NCBI GenBank assembly: GCA_002838945.1
Contig: PGXB01000019.1
Location: 1 to 63,675, forward strand
DNA: 63,675 nucleotides
Reading direction: 5' to 3'
From: a candidate division Zixibacteria bacterium HGW-Zixibacteria-1
Lineage (GTDB): Bacteria > Zixibacteria > MSB-5A5 > GN15 > PGXB01
In this document: positions 17,859 to 26,159 of the stretch, piece by piece
How the letters are laid out: each line of letters opens with the position of its first letter
How positions within the stretch are numbered: position 1 is the stretch's first letter
Notes under the pieces: model-generated
Told to the model about the DNA's origin: nothing
What the model saw: the letters and a program-made list of their open reading frames with translations, nothing else
Databases searched by the model: none
Translations under genes and position numbers: made by a program

Positions 17859-19253
17859 ATGGATATAAAAATCGATTTGACCAACTTGTTCGAACCCCAC
17901 CTGCCATCACCGCACGGTCTCACAAGGCAGGATATTGAAGGATTATCGGGTCGTCTTGGGGAAGCCTTCGGAAAAATTTCCGATATGAGGCAAAAGGGGG
18001 ATCTGGTCTTTCTTGATATGCCATATAAGAAAGAAGCGGTGGCGCAGGTTAATGATTTTGTCGCAGAAAGAGCCGGCGAATTTACGGACATGTTGACGAT
18101 CGGCATCGGCGGTTCCGCTCTCGGTTCCATTGCCGTATTCGACGCCCTGGGTCATCCCTATCACAATTTGCGGGATGTTGCGCATCGTGAGAATAAACCA
18201 CGCCTGTTTTATCTGGACAATGTGGATCCCGACCGGCTCAATGCCCTTCTGGACATTCTGGACATTGAAAAAACATTGGTAAATGTAATCAGCAAAAGCG
18301 GAAGCACAGTCGAGACCACCGCCAATTTTCTTATTCTCAGAAAGATATTGATTGACCGGCTGGGTGAGAAATCATATAAACGCAATCTGGTCCTGACAAC
18401 CTCACTGAGTAAAGGTGAAATGAGAAAGATCGCTGACGCTGAGAACATCCCCTCGCTGTCCATGCCCGATAATCTTGGCGGACGCTATTCGGTTCTTTCG
18501 ACGGTAGGTCTTCTGGGTGCGGCCTTTCTTGGTTTTGATATCGAGGAATTCATGGCCGGGGCCAGGTCGATGGATCGCAGGTTCAAGGAAGATGATGTCT
18601 GGAAAAATCCGGTCTCCCTCTACGCCGCCGCACACTATATTGCCGATGTCAAAAAAAGTCTTAATATTTTCGTTCTTATGCCGTACAGCCATGCTTTGCG
18701 CACCATTTCCGACTGGTATGCCCAATTGCTGGCCGAAAGTCTCGGCAAAGTGACGGCCGACGGCGAACATGTGGGCCCGACGCCGGTCAAAGCTTTGGGC
18801 GTGACCGATCAGCATTCCCAGCTGCAGGCATACGTTCAAGGCAAGATTGACAAGGTCATTACATTTCTGGCGGTGGAGAAATTTAAATCAAATCACCGGA
18901 TTCCCAAAGCATATGCCGGATATCCCTCATTCGAATATCTGGGCGGTTCCGATATTGCCGACTTGTTCGAGGCCGAACGCCGAGCGACCGAGTTATCACT
19001 TACCAAAAACAACCGGCCCAATTGCACTATATATCTTCCGCAAATAAACCCATACGCATTAGGGCAGTTGTTTTACTTTTTTGAAGCAAGTGTCATTGTG
19101 ATGGGTCAGCTTTATGGTGTCAACCCTCTCGACCAGCCCGGCGTCGAGGAAAGCAAGGAGTACGCCAAGGGGCTCATGGGCCTTAAGGGATACGAAGATA
19201 AGAAACGTGAAGTCGATGCCGTTACCGGCAAGAAAAGAGAATATTGTTTGTAG
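17859..19253 (+). CDS. pgi: Glucose-6-phosphate isomerase
   Basis: The 464-residue enzyme converts glucose-6-P to fructose-6-P. Visible family features are the sugar-phosphate-binding loops MLTIGIGGSALGS and VISKSGSTVET, followed by NLGGRYSVLSTVGLLGAAFLG. Further on are a glutamine-rich active-site stretch (TDQHSQLQAYVQG) and the C-terminal lysine region (EESKEYAKGLMG). Length matches the shorter bacterial PGI form. It is 36 nt behind the cupin gene and probably in one transcript with it. Confidence 0.96.
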   Translation: MDIKIDLTNLFEPHLPSPHGLTRQDIEGLSGRLGEAFGKISDMRQKGDLVFLDMPYKKEAVAQVNDFVAERAGEFTDMLTIGIGGSALGSIAVFDALGHPYHNLRDVAHRENKPRLFYLDNVDPDRLNALLDILDIEKTLVNVISKSGSTVETTANFLILRKILIDRLGEKSYKRNLVLTTSLSKGEMRKIADAENIPSLSMPDNLGGRYSVLSTVGLLGAAFLGFDIEEFMAGARSMDRRFKEDDVWKNPVSLYAAAHYIADVKKSLNIFVLMPYSHALRTISDWYAQLLAESLGKVTADGEHVGPTPVKALGVTDQHSQLQAYVQGKIDKVITFLAVEKFKSNHRIPKAYAGYPSFEYLGGSDIADLFEAERRATELSLTKNNRPNCTIYLPQINPYALGQLFYFFEASVIVMGQLYGVNPLDQPGVEESKEYAKGLMGLKGYEDKKREVDAVTGKKREYCL

Positions 19254-19293
19254 GCAAATATATTCAGCGGTTTATTCGTGAAAATATTTTCAA

Positions 19294-19323
19294 GGGGCGG
19301 CCGGCAGGGCCGCCCCATTTTAG
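19294..19323. terminator. Hairpin terminator between pgi and dockerin gene
   Basis: A perfect 9-bp GC stem (ggggcggcc / ggccgcccc) with a 5-nt loop is followed by ATTTTAGTTT. It separates convergent genes and could act for both; the U-tract is short on the plus strand. Confidence 0.75.
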
Positions 19324-19326
19324 TTT

Positions 19327-21003
19327 CTAAATACATTGCGGCGCCGGACCGCTTTTATACACGTAATTTATCAGATAGGTAATATCAAGTATATTCAAAC
19401 TTCCGGAGCCGTTGACATCGGCAATACTCTCGGGATCGGGCGCGGGGCCGCTCTTATAAAGATAGCTCAACAAGTAAGTCACATCCAGAAGATTTATCGC
19501 CCCATTGCCATTGACATCACCACATAATCCGCTGACCGAAACCACACCCGGGAAGTTCAGCGGCTCGTATGCATAGATATCGATCCCTCCGAATTGCGGG
19601 ATACGGGTCGAGTAACCATCCAATTCAATCACCGCTGTCTGGCCGAATGATGCCGCCGGTGCGATAGTGAAGAATAATTTTAAAAGCAAGCCGCTGCCGG
19701 CCGCCATCGCTGATGTCGTTCCACCTACATCATTAGAAATTTGAAAATAGGCACGTTTATTCGTCGGGTCAGAAGAGGACATCGTGGCATTATCCATATT
19801 TTCGGTACGACAGCCGACGGTTGTAAACGAATCCAAGGTTAGATTCAGCGTTCCGGGATATTCCATTGGGATTTTCATCAGTGAAAGAGGGATTGTGTTG
19901 CTACCGTAAATTCCGACTTCAACTGTCTCGCCCGGGTCACCATCGACCGCGGCGGCCCATAATGTATCCGCCAGGGCCATAATATACTTTTTTTGCGTGT
20001 GTGAATAACTTTCCCCACCGGAAGTTATATTCAAAGTGACATTATAAATGCCCCGCTCCTGGTAGATATGCGTCGGAGATTGAATATCGGCACTGCCGCC
20101 GTCTCCAAAGTCCCAGTTCCAGGTGTCCACCGATAAGCGGGAGGATCCATCAAAATTGACCTCAAAAGGAACCCAGCCGACCGTTGTGTCAGCCTCAAAA
20201 TTGACATAATAGCTGATAAAAAAAACTTTATCGCCCGAAAAGCTCGGCACCGCAATAATATTGTCGCGAATATTATAATCCAGCCCGGCCGGTTCCGGAA
20301 TCCCGCTATAGATGACTTCAGGAGGGTTGGTGAAGGTGCTGTCATATTTTATGATTTCCCCGTTAACATGGGAGCCGAGAAAAACATTGCCGCGATTATC
20401 CATGGTAATGCCGTCAAAATAACCGGTCGGCGATACGACCAGATCATAAACCGTTGAGTCGTCAAGATTAATTGCCTGGACCGGCGCATTGGCCGAATAA
20501 CCGGCCACCAGAAGGCGGTTGTGCCGGATATCGAAAAATATATCCTGGGTCCACGTCGCCAGACCGGTGCTGGCAAAAACCCAGTATTGCCGGTCACTTA
20601 TGCGGACCTTGAAAATTTTTCCTCCGGTATCGACCACATAGACATATCCCGAAGTATCGGTCGTCACCCCGTCCGCATTTTGTATTGTCGGCAGCGAAAT
20701 GCTGAAGATAATTTCGTCGGTGGCCAGATCGACCGCAAAAAGACCGGTTCCGGTTCCCACAAAAAGAGTGTCATTTTTTATGCAGTTTCCGAAACATCCC
20801 GGGAGATTGGTCTTATAATTACTGATATTCCCATCCTGATCGATTTGAACAAGAGATTTATTGTTCAAACTTGACACGATATAGCGATTTCGCAATGAGT
20901 CGAAGGCGACGCTTTCGGCGCCATCGATAAGATTCTGGCCATATGCACTTCCCCAAAGCGTCAGAAAGATGCAAAAAGCCGTTAACACATACCCCTGTTT
21001 CAT
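19327..21003 (-). CDS. Secreted propeller-PKD-cohesin-like-dockerin protein
   Basis: The 558-residue protein has a signal peptide (about 1-22). An NHL/SMP-30-like beta-propeller (about 25-270) has recurring units such as ADGVTTDTSGYVYVVDTGGKIFKV and FDGITMDNRGNVFLGSHVNGEI. A PKD domain (about 270-345, DTWNWDFGDGGSADIQSPTHIYQERGIYNVTLNI) follows, then a cohesin-like beta sandwich (about 350-490, DGDPGETVEVGIYGSNTIPLSLMKIPMEY ... GLLLKLFFTI). It ends with a paired dockerin (DVNGNGAINLLD and DVNGSGSLNILD). The start has a GAGGAG SD. The cohesin-like assignment rests on pattern only. The propeller suggests ligand binding or adhesion rather than proven catalysis. Confidence 0.82.
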   Translation of the reverse strand: MKQGYVLTAFCIFLTLWGSAYGQNLIDGAESVAFDSLRNRYIVSSLNNKSLVQIDQDGNISNYKTNLPGCFGNCIKNDTLFVGTGTGLFAVDLATDEIIFSISLPTIQNADGVTTDTSGYVYVVDTGGKIFKVRISDRQYWVFASTGLATWTQDIFFDIRHNRLLVAGYSANAPVQAINLDDSTVYDLVVSPTGYFDGITMDNRGNVFLGSHVNGEIIKYDSTFTNPPEVIYSGIPEPAGLDYNIRDNIIAVPSFSGDKVFFISYYVNFEADTTVGWVPFEVNFDGSSRLSVDTWNWDFGDGGSADIQSPTHIYQERGIYNVTLNITSGGESYSHTQKKYIMALADTLWAAAVDGDPGETVEVGIYGSNTIPLSLMKIPMEYPGTLNLTLDSFTTVGCRTENMDNATMSSSDPTNKRAYFQISNDVGGTTSAMAAGSGLLLKLFFTIAPAASFGQTAVIELDGYSTRIPQFGGIDIYAYEPLNFPGVVSVSGLCGDVNGNGAINLLDVTYLLSYLYKSGPAPDPESIADVNGSGSLNILDITYLINYVYKSGPAPQCI

Positions 21004-21080
21004 TTTCTTCTCCTCTAAATTTGGGCTTTGGCTTCACAGACTATTCGGATAATCAACTTCCGGTCATTCAGCAATATACC

Positions 21081-21123
21081 AAGACATGGTTCTTTGGATT
21101 TATTGCTCCACAAAGACATGGTT
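21081..21123. promoter_or_regulatory. Two 11-bp direct repeats in a divergent promoter region
   Basis: AAGACATGGTT occurs at 21081-21091 and again at 21113-21123, 32 bp apart (about three helical turns). It lies between the divergent dockerin gene (start 21003) and sigma factor gene (start 21281). This geometry fits a regulator binding site, but no regulator is identified. Confidence 0.4.
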
Positions 21124-21280
21124 TCTAACAGCAGACAGACTATTTTCCCGGAATATTTCAAGATTTTTCGGCAGAGATTATTGCAAATTTCGAGTCAGTG
21201 GTCCAAAAAGTCCGCTTGCTTTTCGAAAACCGACCGATATATTTAGTAATTAATATACTATAAGGTCTGGTTAGTTTAAG

Positions 21281-21817
21281 TTGGGACTCAACGATTTATA
21301 TAAAAACTCGCTTTCAGGCGGCGAAACAGAGGAAAAGAAATTTTTCCTTTCCCTGACTGAAAGATTTCAACTGGTCGCGGAGCAAAAGATAATGAATGAG
21401 TCGGACCGCCAGGAAGTGGTGCAAAATGCGCTCATGGTGGTTGTGAAAAAGTACAAAGAAATGAATTTTGAGGTCAGCTTCAGCGCCTGGGCATATGATA
21501 TCCTTCAAAAGGAGATTCTTAAGTATTACCGAACCAGAGGCGGCCGGGTGAAAAGATTCTCAGGAGAAGAGGACGATTTCTATAATGCCAGAGTTAAATC
21601 GATTGATCCTGCCCTGAGAAGAAACTTGCTCGACTGCCTGAAAAAAATATGCGGGTTCAATCAGCGTTTTGCCAGGGTCCTGAATCTTAAATATCAGGGA
21701 TATGGCGTCGATGAAATTTGCCTCAGGCTTGAAGTAAATATGAGCAACCTGTATGTCATTCTGTCCCGAGCCCGATCGAAACTTAAATTATGCCTCGAAA
21801 AAGGGGTAATTGAATAA
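21281..21817 (+). CDS. ECF-like RNA polymerase sigma factor
   Basis: The 178-residue protein has a region 2-like stretch (about 25-75, SDRQEVVQNALMVVVKKYKEMNFEVSFSAWAYDILQKEILKYYR). A region 4 helix-turn-helix follows (about 110-170, FARVLNLKYQGYGVDEICLRLEVNMSNLYVILSRARSKLKLCL). It should redirect RNA polymerase to a small regulon. Translation appears to start at the TTG at 21281; the SD is weak. Its stop codon overlaps the start of the next gene by one base (TAATG), so the two are translationally coupled, as for a sigma/anti-sigma pair. Confidence 0.85.
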   Translation: MGLNDLYKNSLSGGETEEKKFFLSLTERFQLVAEQKIMNESDRQEVVQNALMVVVKKYKEMNFEVSFSAWAYDILQKEILKYYRTRGGRVKRFSGEEDDFYNARVKSIDPALRRNLLDCLKKICGFNQRFARVLNLKYQGYGVDEICLRLEVNMSNLYVILSRARSKLKLCLEKGVIE

Positions 21818-24093
21818 TGGCTGAATGTCCGGATAAAACATTCAGGGACATGCTCCCTTTATATGAGCTCGATCTTTTGCCCGAAGCGGATCGGGAAAAA
21901 TTCGAGCGTCACCTTTTCGAATGCGATTATTGTTTTGAGGCGGTGAAGCAGTTTCGCGATGAAACCTTTTTGCTCAACAATGACGCTGAAGTCAGGGAGA
22001 CGGTGGCCGAGAACCTTGAAAAGCCCGTACCATCGGTTGTTGATAAGCCCGCTTCAAAATCAAAAAGGCTTCTTCCCTCTCTCATTCCGACAATAATAAT
22101 TGCGGCGGCTTTGATTGTCCTGATCATAAAGCCGTGGCAAATCGAATTCAGACCGGAACATGAGGCCACCGCTTCGGAAAACCGCCTGGCCATAATGTAC
22201 TTCAACAACCTGTCGGCTCGTGATGATCCTGAGCGCCTGGGCCAGATTGTCACCAGTCTTCTCATAACGGATCTTTCCGAATCTCAGTACGTCCGGGTGG
22301 TATCACTTGAACAGCTCTTTGACCTGCTCAGATTTCTTGGCAAAGAGGAGATTGTCACAATCAACCGGGAGACCGCCCTGGAGATTGCCAAAAGAGCGGG
22401 AGCCAGGTGGATTCTGATGGGTGACCTGTTTGAAAATGACTCGATATTTACGATTGCATCGCAGCTTATTGAAGTTGCCTCCGGTGATATTATAGCCGGG
22501 CAGAAAATAACCGGAGAGGCTGATGAAGATATATTTGCCATGGTGGACAGGCTCACCGTGGAGGTAAAAAGCGATCTGTCGCTTCCGACCGGAGCTCTTA
22601 ACGAAATGGATTACAAGGTGGCCGACGTCACCACCCATTCGGCTGATGCTTATCGATATTATCTGGAAGGCATTAATTATGCATCCAAGGTCTATCGTCC
22701 CGAGGCCGCCGAAAGTTTCTCCAACGCTTTGCATTATGATACGACTTTTGCCATGGCGTATTATTATCTCTCCCTATATGCTAACCGCGAATATATAAAC
22801 GACGCCGTCAAATATATGGAAAACGCCACTCGCCGGGAAAAAATGTACATCATGAGCCGAAATGCCACCCTTTCGGGAGAATATAAAACTGCAAATAATA
22901 TTCTTTTGGAATTGATTCGGGTGTATCCGGATGAAAAAAAGGCTTATTTGCGACTGGCTGAATCCTTCAACAGTATCGGCCGGTATCGCGAAGCGGCTGA
23001 TTATCTCGAGAAGGCGATTGCACTCGATCCGCTCTATAAAGAGGCTTACAATCTCCTCACTTACCAATATGAATTTCTGGGTGAGACCGACCGTGCCCTT
23101 GAGACAATCGACCGATATATCGCTATTGCACCTGATGAGGCCAATCCTTACGATACCCGAGGCGAAATATACGCACGAAGCGGAATGATCGAAGAAGCCA
23201 TCGAATCATACAAAATGGCTCTGCAAAAGAAGCCCGACTTCGAGAACTCTGTCTGGATGCTTGGCCAGCTTTCTCTTTTTGCAGGCCATTATGAAGAAGC
23301 CGACAGCATCTTCCGAAAATTGGCCCTGCATAGCAAGTCCGGTTATGAGCTGTCAGCCAGGCTGGCGTTATCATATATTCCGATGCGCCAGGGAAAATAC
23401 AATGAAGCGCTGAGTACCCTTGATGACGCTGTCGCGGCTAACAGGCTGGAAAAGGTTGCCGGTTTTGGAAGGGCGATGGTCTATCTGGCTAAGGCCCTTG
23501 TTTATATGGAACTTGGCGATAAGATATCCGCTCAGAATGCAATTTCCGAATACATGACCATACATAAAAATGAATTCCCTGATAACATGCAGTGCTTCCA
23601 ATGTTTCGAGACGCAGATTCTTGCTGAAAGCGGCCGCATAGACGAGGCGGAGCAATCCGCGAAGGAATTGAAACACACCCTCGATTCATTGGAGATTACC
23701 CTGGAATATTATTGGTATGCACTAGGGACGATAGCCATGGCCCGGCAGGATTACCGGACAGCCGTCGATTATTTCAAGACGGCCGCAGAAGATATTCCTG
23801 ATTTTTATGCTCAGTACATGCTTGCCCTGGCCAGATTGAAAGCAGGTGAGTATGCGCAAGCGGCGGAAGATTTCGTAAAGGTGCAAAAGTCGATCAATTC
23901 CTGGAAAGCGATGTTTTCGGTCTGGGATGTTAAGACCTTGTATTACTCGGGCCTGGCCTATGACAAACTTGGTGACAGAGAAATGGCCTCGAAGTACTTC
24001 AGAAACTACCTCGACATCCTCAAGAACGCCGATCGCGACGCCCCTGAGATGATCGACGCGCGACAAAAACTCGAATCCTATAAGAACATCTGA
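21817..24093 (+). CDS. Zinc-finger/TM/FlgO-like/TPR protein, probable anti-sigma regulator
   Basis: The 758-residue protein begins with a putative anti-sigma zinc finger (C4, H32-x3-C36-x2-C39). One membrane helix (about 86-105) is followed by a FlgO-like domain (about 122-255, LAIMYFNNLSARDDPERLGQIVTSLLITDLSESQYVRVVS ... GARWILMGDLF). A long TPR array (about 290-755, units such as AYLRLAESFNSIGRYREAADYLEKAIALDP) completes it. The cytoplasmic zinc finger probably sequesters the sigma factor encoded just upstream, with the FlgO/TPR part sensing or assembling on the periplasmic side. The topology is inference; the domain order is read from sequence. Confidence 0.83.
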   Translation: MAECPDKTFRDMLPLYELDLLPEADREKFERHLFECDYCFEAVKQFRDETFLLNNDAEVRETVAENLEKPVPSVVDKPASKSKRLLPSLIPTIIIAAALIVLIIKPWQIEFRPEHEATASENRLAIMYFNNLSARDDPERLGQIVTSLLITDLSESQYVRVVSLEQLFDLLRFLGKEEIVTINRETALEIAKRAGARWILMGDLFENDSIFTIASQLIEVASGDIIAGQKITGEADEDIFAMVDRLTVEVKSDLSLPTGALNEMDYKVADVTTHSADAYRYYLEGINYASKVYRPEAAESFSNALHYDTTFAMAYYYLSLYANREYINDAVKYMENATRREKMYIMSRNATLSGEYKTANNILLELIRVYPDEKKAYLRLAESFNSIGRYREAADYLEKAIALDPLYKEAYNLLTYQYEFLGETDRALETIDRYIAIAPDEANPYDTRGEIYARSGMIEEAIESYKMALQKKPDFENSVWMLGQLSLFAGHYEEADSIFRKLALHSKSGYELSARLALSYIPMRQGKYNEALSTLDDAVAANRLEKVAGFGRAMVYLAKALVYMELGDKISAQNAISEYMTIHKNEFPDNMQCFQCFETQILAESGRIDEAEQSAKELKHTLDSLEITLEYYWYALGTIAMARQDYRTAVDYFKTAAEDIPDFYAQYMLALARLKAGEYAQAAEDFVKVQKSINSWKAMFSVWDVKTLYYSGLAYDKLGDREMASKYFRNYLDILKNADRDAPEMIDARQKLESYKNI

Positions 24094-24174
24094 TTCCTAA
24101 CTAGCCCATTAATTTTATCTATTGGTGAAGGAAGCCCTCTTACCTATACTTTTTTCATAACATACTGTGTGCAC

Positions 24175-24227
24175 CAGATCCTTCCCTTCCAAGCTCGGGG
24201 CTTGTGAGGCTCAGAAGGTCTGTCCAC
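24175..24227 (+). repeat. Dispersed 53-bp repeat, copy 1
   Basis: The sequence beginning cagatccttcccttc, then aagctc, gggcttg, ggctcag and ending ctgtccac matches the minus strand of 62533-62585 at roughly four of five positions. The two copies are inverted and 38 kb apart, both in non-coding DNA. Confidence 0.75.
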
Positions 24228-24260
24228 ATCTGCCCGTCGACAAATGGCCCTTTCAGGCGC

Positions 24261-24480
24261 TATAAAACTATGATTATTTGGGGAAAATGATCGCTATGGC
24301 AGACCAAAGGCCAAAACGGGCTTTCGCGCCCAGACCGAAGGCCAAAAAGATACTATTATATGTGGCAATATAGGACATTTATAAAGCTATGACTATGATG
24401 GGAAACAGAAGCTGGACGCCACGCCGAAGGCCAAATGGCGCTGTTGCGCCCAGACCGAAGGCCAAAAACCATATCGCTAT
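24261..24480 (+). repeat. Imperfect tandem repeat, 119-120 bp period, two units
   Basis: Unit 1 starts at 24261 (tataaaactatga) and unit 2 at 24380 (tataaagctatga). The best-conserved core, gcgcccagaccgaaggcc plus AAAAA, is at 24326-24348 and 24446-24468. Each unit also holds a second, weaker AGGCCAAA core and a small hairpin (GGCGC-tgtt-GCGCC in unit 2, GGGC/GCCC in unit 1). Its function is unknown. Confidence 0.8.
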
Positions 24481-24481
24481 A

Positions 24482-24572
24482 TGGCGGAGAGGCAGGGATT
24501 CGAACCCTGGAGGGGAGTTACCCCCTACACACTTTCCAGGCGTGCTCCTTCGGCCAACTCGGACACCTCTCC
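24482..24572 (-). tRNA. tRNA-Ser (GGA)
   Basis: On the minus strand the gene has a 7-bp acceptor stem (GGAGAGG / CCTCTCC) and D-arm sequence GAGTTGGCCGAAGGAGC. The anticodon loop CTGGAAA gives anticodon GGA. A long variable arm (GTAGGGGGTAACTCCCC) and the T-arm GGGTTCGAATCCC follow. The discriminator base is G and CCA is encoded. The long variable arm is diagnostic of type II serine tRNAs. Confidence 0.97.
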
Positions 24573-24666
24573 GATCATGACTTACCTCACGGGTCTTGAA
24601 AATCAGGCCCGCCAAAGAAAAGGCAATTTACTCAAAATTACGGGAAAATCAAGAAGAAATAAACCG

Positions 24667-25422
24667 TCAGCCGATAAACTGCTGGGCGGCATTGAAGAAT
24701 CGCCGGACCGACATCTCGACCGAAATCACCGCTGAAATCGACACCGCCAGCAATAACATATAACCAACCACCAACTGGATCAGGACCGCATCGAGCGGCG
24801 AAGCCCCGGCCAGTATCATGCCGGTCATGGCGCCCGGAAGCGCCACCAGCCCGACCGTTTTAAGAAAATTCAGAATCGAAATCATACCGGCTTTAACCGA
24901 AGCCCGGTAGAAATCGCGCGAGGCCTCTTTCCAGGTTTTCCCCAGCGATAGCGCCGTCTCCACGGCCAGCTTATTGGTTTTCAAATCGGAGCCGATACGA
25001 TTGAATGCGATTGCGGTGGCATTCATCGAATTCGAGATAATCATCCCCGACAAGGGAATAATATATCGCGCTTCGATAGTGATAATTCTCAGGATTAGCA
25101 TCAGGCCCATAGTAACCAGCGAGCCGACCCCCATTGCCACCAGGGCGATCCAGAAACCGTTTTTGTAATGTTCGGCACGTTGCCCGGCGGTGTATGCGCC
25201 GACTACCAGCATAACCGCCACAGACAACAGTATCAGCCAGATTGACTCACTCTTAAAAATAAATTCAAGAGCATAACCGACTGCGATCAGCTGGACAAAG
25301 GCTCGCACCGAGCCAAAAGCAATTTCCTTTTCCACCGGAATCGTCTTAATTTTTGTCAGAATCAGGGCGACCAGAGCCAACCCGGCCGCTGCCAGAACCT
25401 GAAGATACCCGGTTTCTATCAT
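24667..25422 (-). CDS. fetB: FetB/YbbM-type ABC transporter permease
   Basis: The 251-residue protein has about seven membrane helices. Family segments are VRAFVQLIAVGYALEFIF, SGMIISNSMNATAIAFNRIG and VALPGAMTGMILAGASPLDAVLIQLVVGYML, placing it in the UPF0014 family. Escherichia coli FetB works with FetA in iron export and resistance to oxidative stress; the substrate here is inferred from that. Its start overlaps the end of the ATPase gene by 4 nt (ATGA), so the pair is translationally coupled. It ends 95 nt before the tRNA-Ser gene. Confidence 0.9.
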   Translation of the reverse strand: MIETGYLQVLAAAGLALVALILTKIKTIPVEKEIAFGSVRAFVQLIAVGYALEFIFKSESIWLILLSVAVMLVVGAYTAGQRAEHYKNGFWIALVAMGVGSLVTMGLMLILRIITIEARYIIPLSGMIISNSMNATAIAFNRIGSDLKTNKLAVETALSLGKTWKEASRDFYRASVKAGMISILNFLKTVGLVALPGAMTGMILAGASPLDAVLIQLVVGYMLLLAVSISAVISVEMSVRRFFNAAQQFIG

Positions 25423-26153
25423 TCCAGCTCCTTGCTCAAATACTTCTGACCCAATTCGGTTGAAGGCTCGGTTAGCATCTCGGCGCTGTCCCCGGTTTCG
25501 ATCAGCCTCCCCTTAACAAGAAGGAGCGCTTTGCCGCCAAGTCTCAGGGCCTGCTCGGGACTGTGGGTCACTACTATTATGGTCAGGCATAGTTCTCTGG
25601 AAAGAGCGAGAATCAATTCTTCAATCCTGCGCGATGAGGTCGGATCAAGCGCCGAGGTCGGCTCATCGAGCAATAAAATATCCGGCCCCTGGAATAACGA
25701 CCGCGCCAGGGCGACCCGTTGTTTCTCCCCGACCGATAAATCATCGGCATCCTTATCGGAATACTCCGGCTTCAATCCGACCCGTTTCAAATGAAAGTCA
25801 ATGTCGGCAGTATCCGATTTTGAACAACAATAGTTGAGATTATCCCGAACCTTCCCCGGAAAAAGATAAGGCGTCTGAAAAAGCATGGAGATTTTCTTGC
25901 GCAGTTCGGTCGGCTCATAAGATTGAATCGGTTTGTCATAATATGTCACCTCGCCCCCGGTTGGTTCATCGAGCCGGTTGAGAAGTCTCAAAAACGATGA
26001 TTTTCCCGCCCCGGAGGGCCCGACAATATTGTAAACCAGCCCTTTATTAAATTCAAAGGTGACCGAATCGACCGTCCTGATGACCGAGCCGTTTTTGGCT
26101 ATCTCGCGGGTAAGATCCCGGGTTTTAAGTATAATTGATTGATTGCAGGACAT
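25419..26153 (-). CDS. fetA: FetA/YbbL-type ABC transporter ATPase
   Basis: The 244-residue nucleotide-binding protein has Walker A GPSGAGKSS, Q-loop MLFQTPYLFPG, signature LSVGEKQRVALARSL, Walker B ILLLDEPTSALD and H-loop VVTHSPEQ. It lies directly upstream of and overlaps fetB, so it should energise that permease. The start is only 6 nt after the stop of the nuclease gene and its SD is weak (AACCTGCC). The motif set is complete, so it should be an active ATPase. Confidence 0.9.
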   Translation of the reverse strand: MSCNQSIILKTRDLTREIAKNGSVIRTVDSVTFEFNKGLVYNIVGPSGAGKSSFLRLLNRLDEPTGGEVTYYDKPIQSYEPTELRKKISMLFQTPYLFPGKVRDNLNYCCSKSDTADIDFHLKRVGLKPEYSDKDADDLSVGEKQRVALARSLFQGPDILLLDEPTSALDPTSSRRIEELILALSRELCLTIIVVTHSPEQALRLGGKALLLVKGRLIETGDSAEMLTEPSTELGQKYLSKELE

Positions 26154-26159
26154 GGCAGG

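Larger units (their letters stand above)
24094..24481. other. Repeat-bearing non-coding stretch between TPR gene and tRNA-Ser
   Basis: No gene is seen. The stretch contains a copy of a dispersed repeat (24175-24227) and an imperfect tandem duplication with a 119-120 bp period (24261-24480), both listed separately. It lies immediately beyond the 3' end of the minus-strand tRNA-Ser. Confidence 0.7.

Noticed and set aside
24261-24480. CRISPR array
   Set aside because: Only two degenerate units with a 119-bp period; no short identical repeats with unique spacers and no cas genes.
24482-24572. tRNA-Ser as a used integration site
   Set aside because: No duplicated tRNA 3' end and no integrase nearby; the adjacent repeat does not resemble the tRNA sequence.
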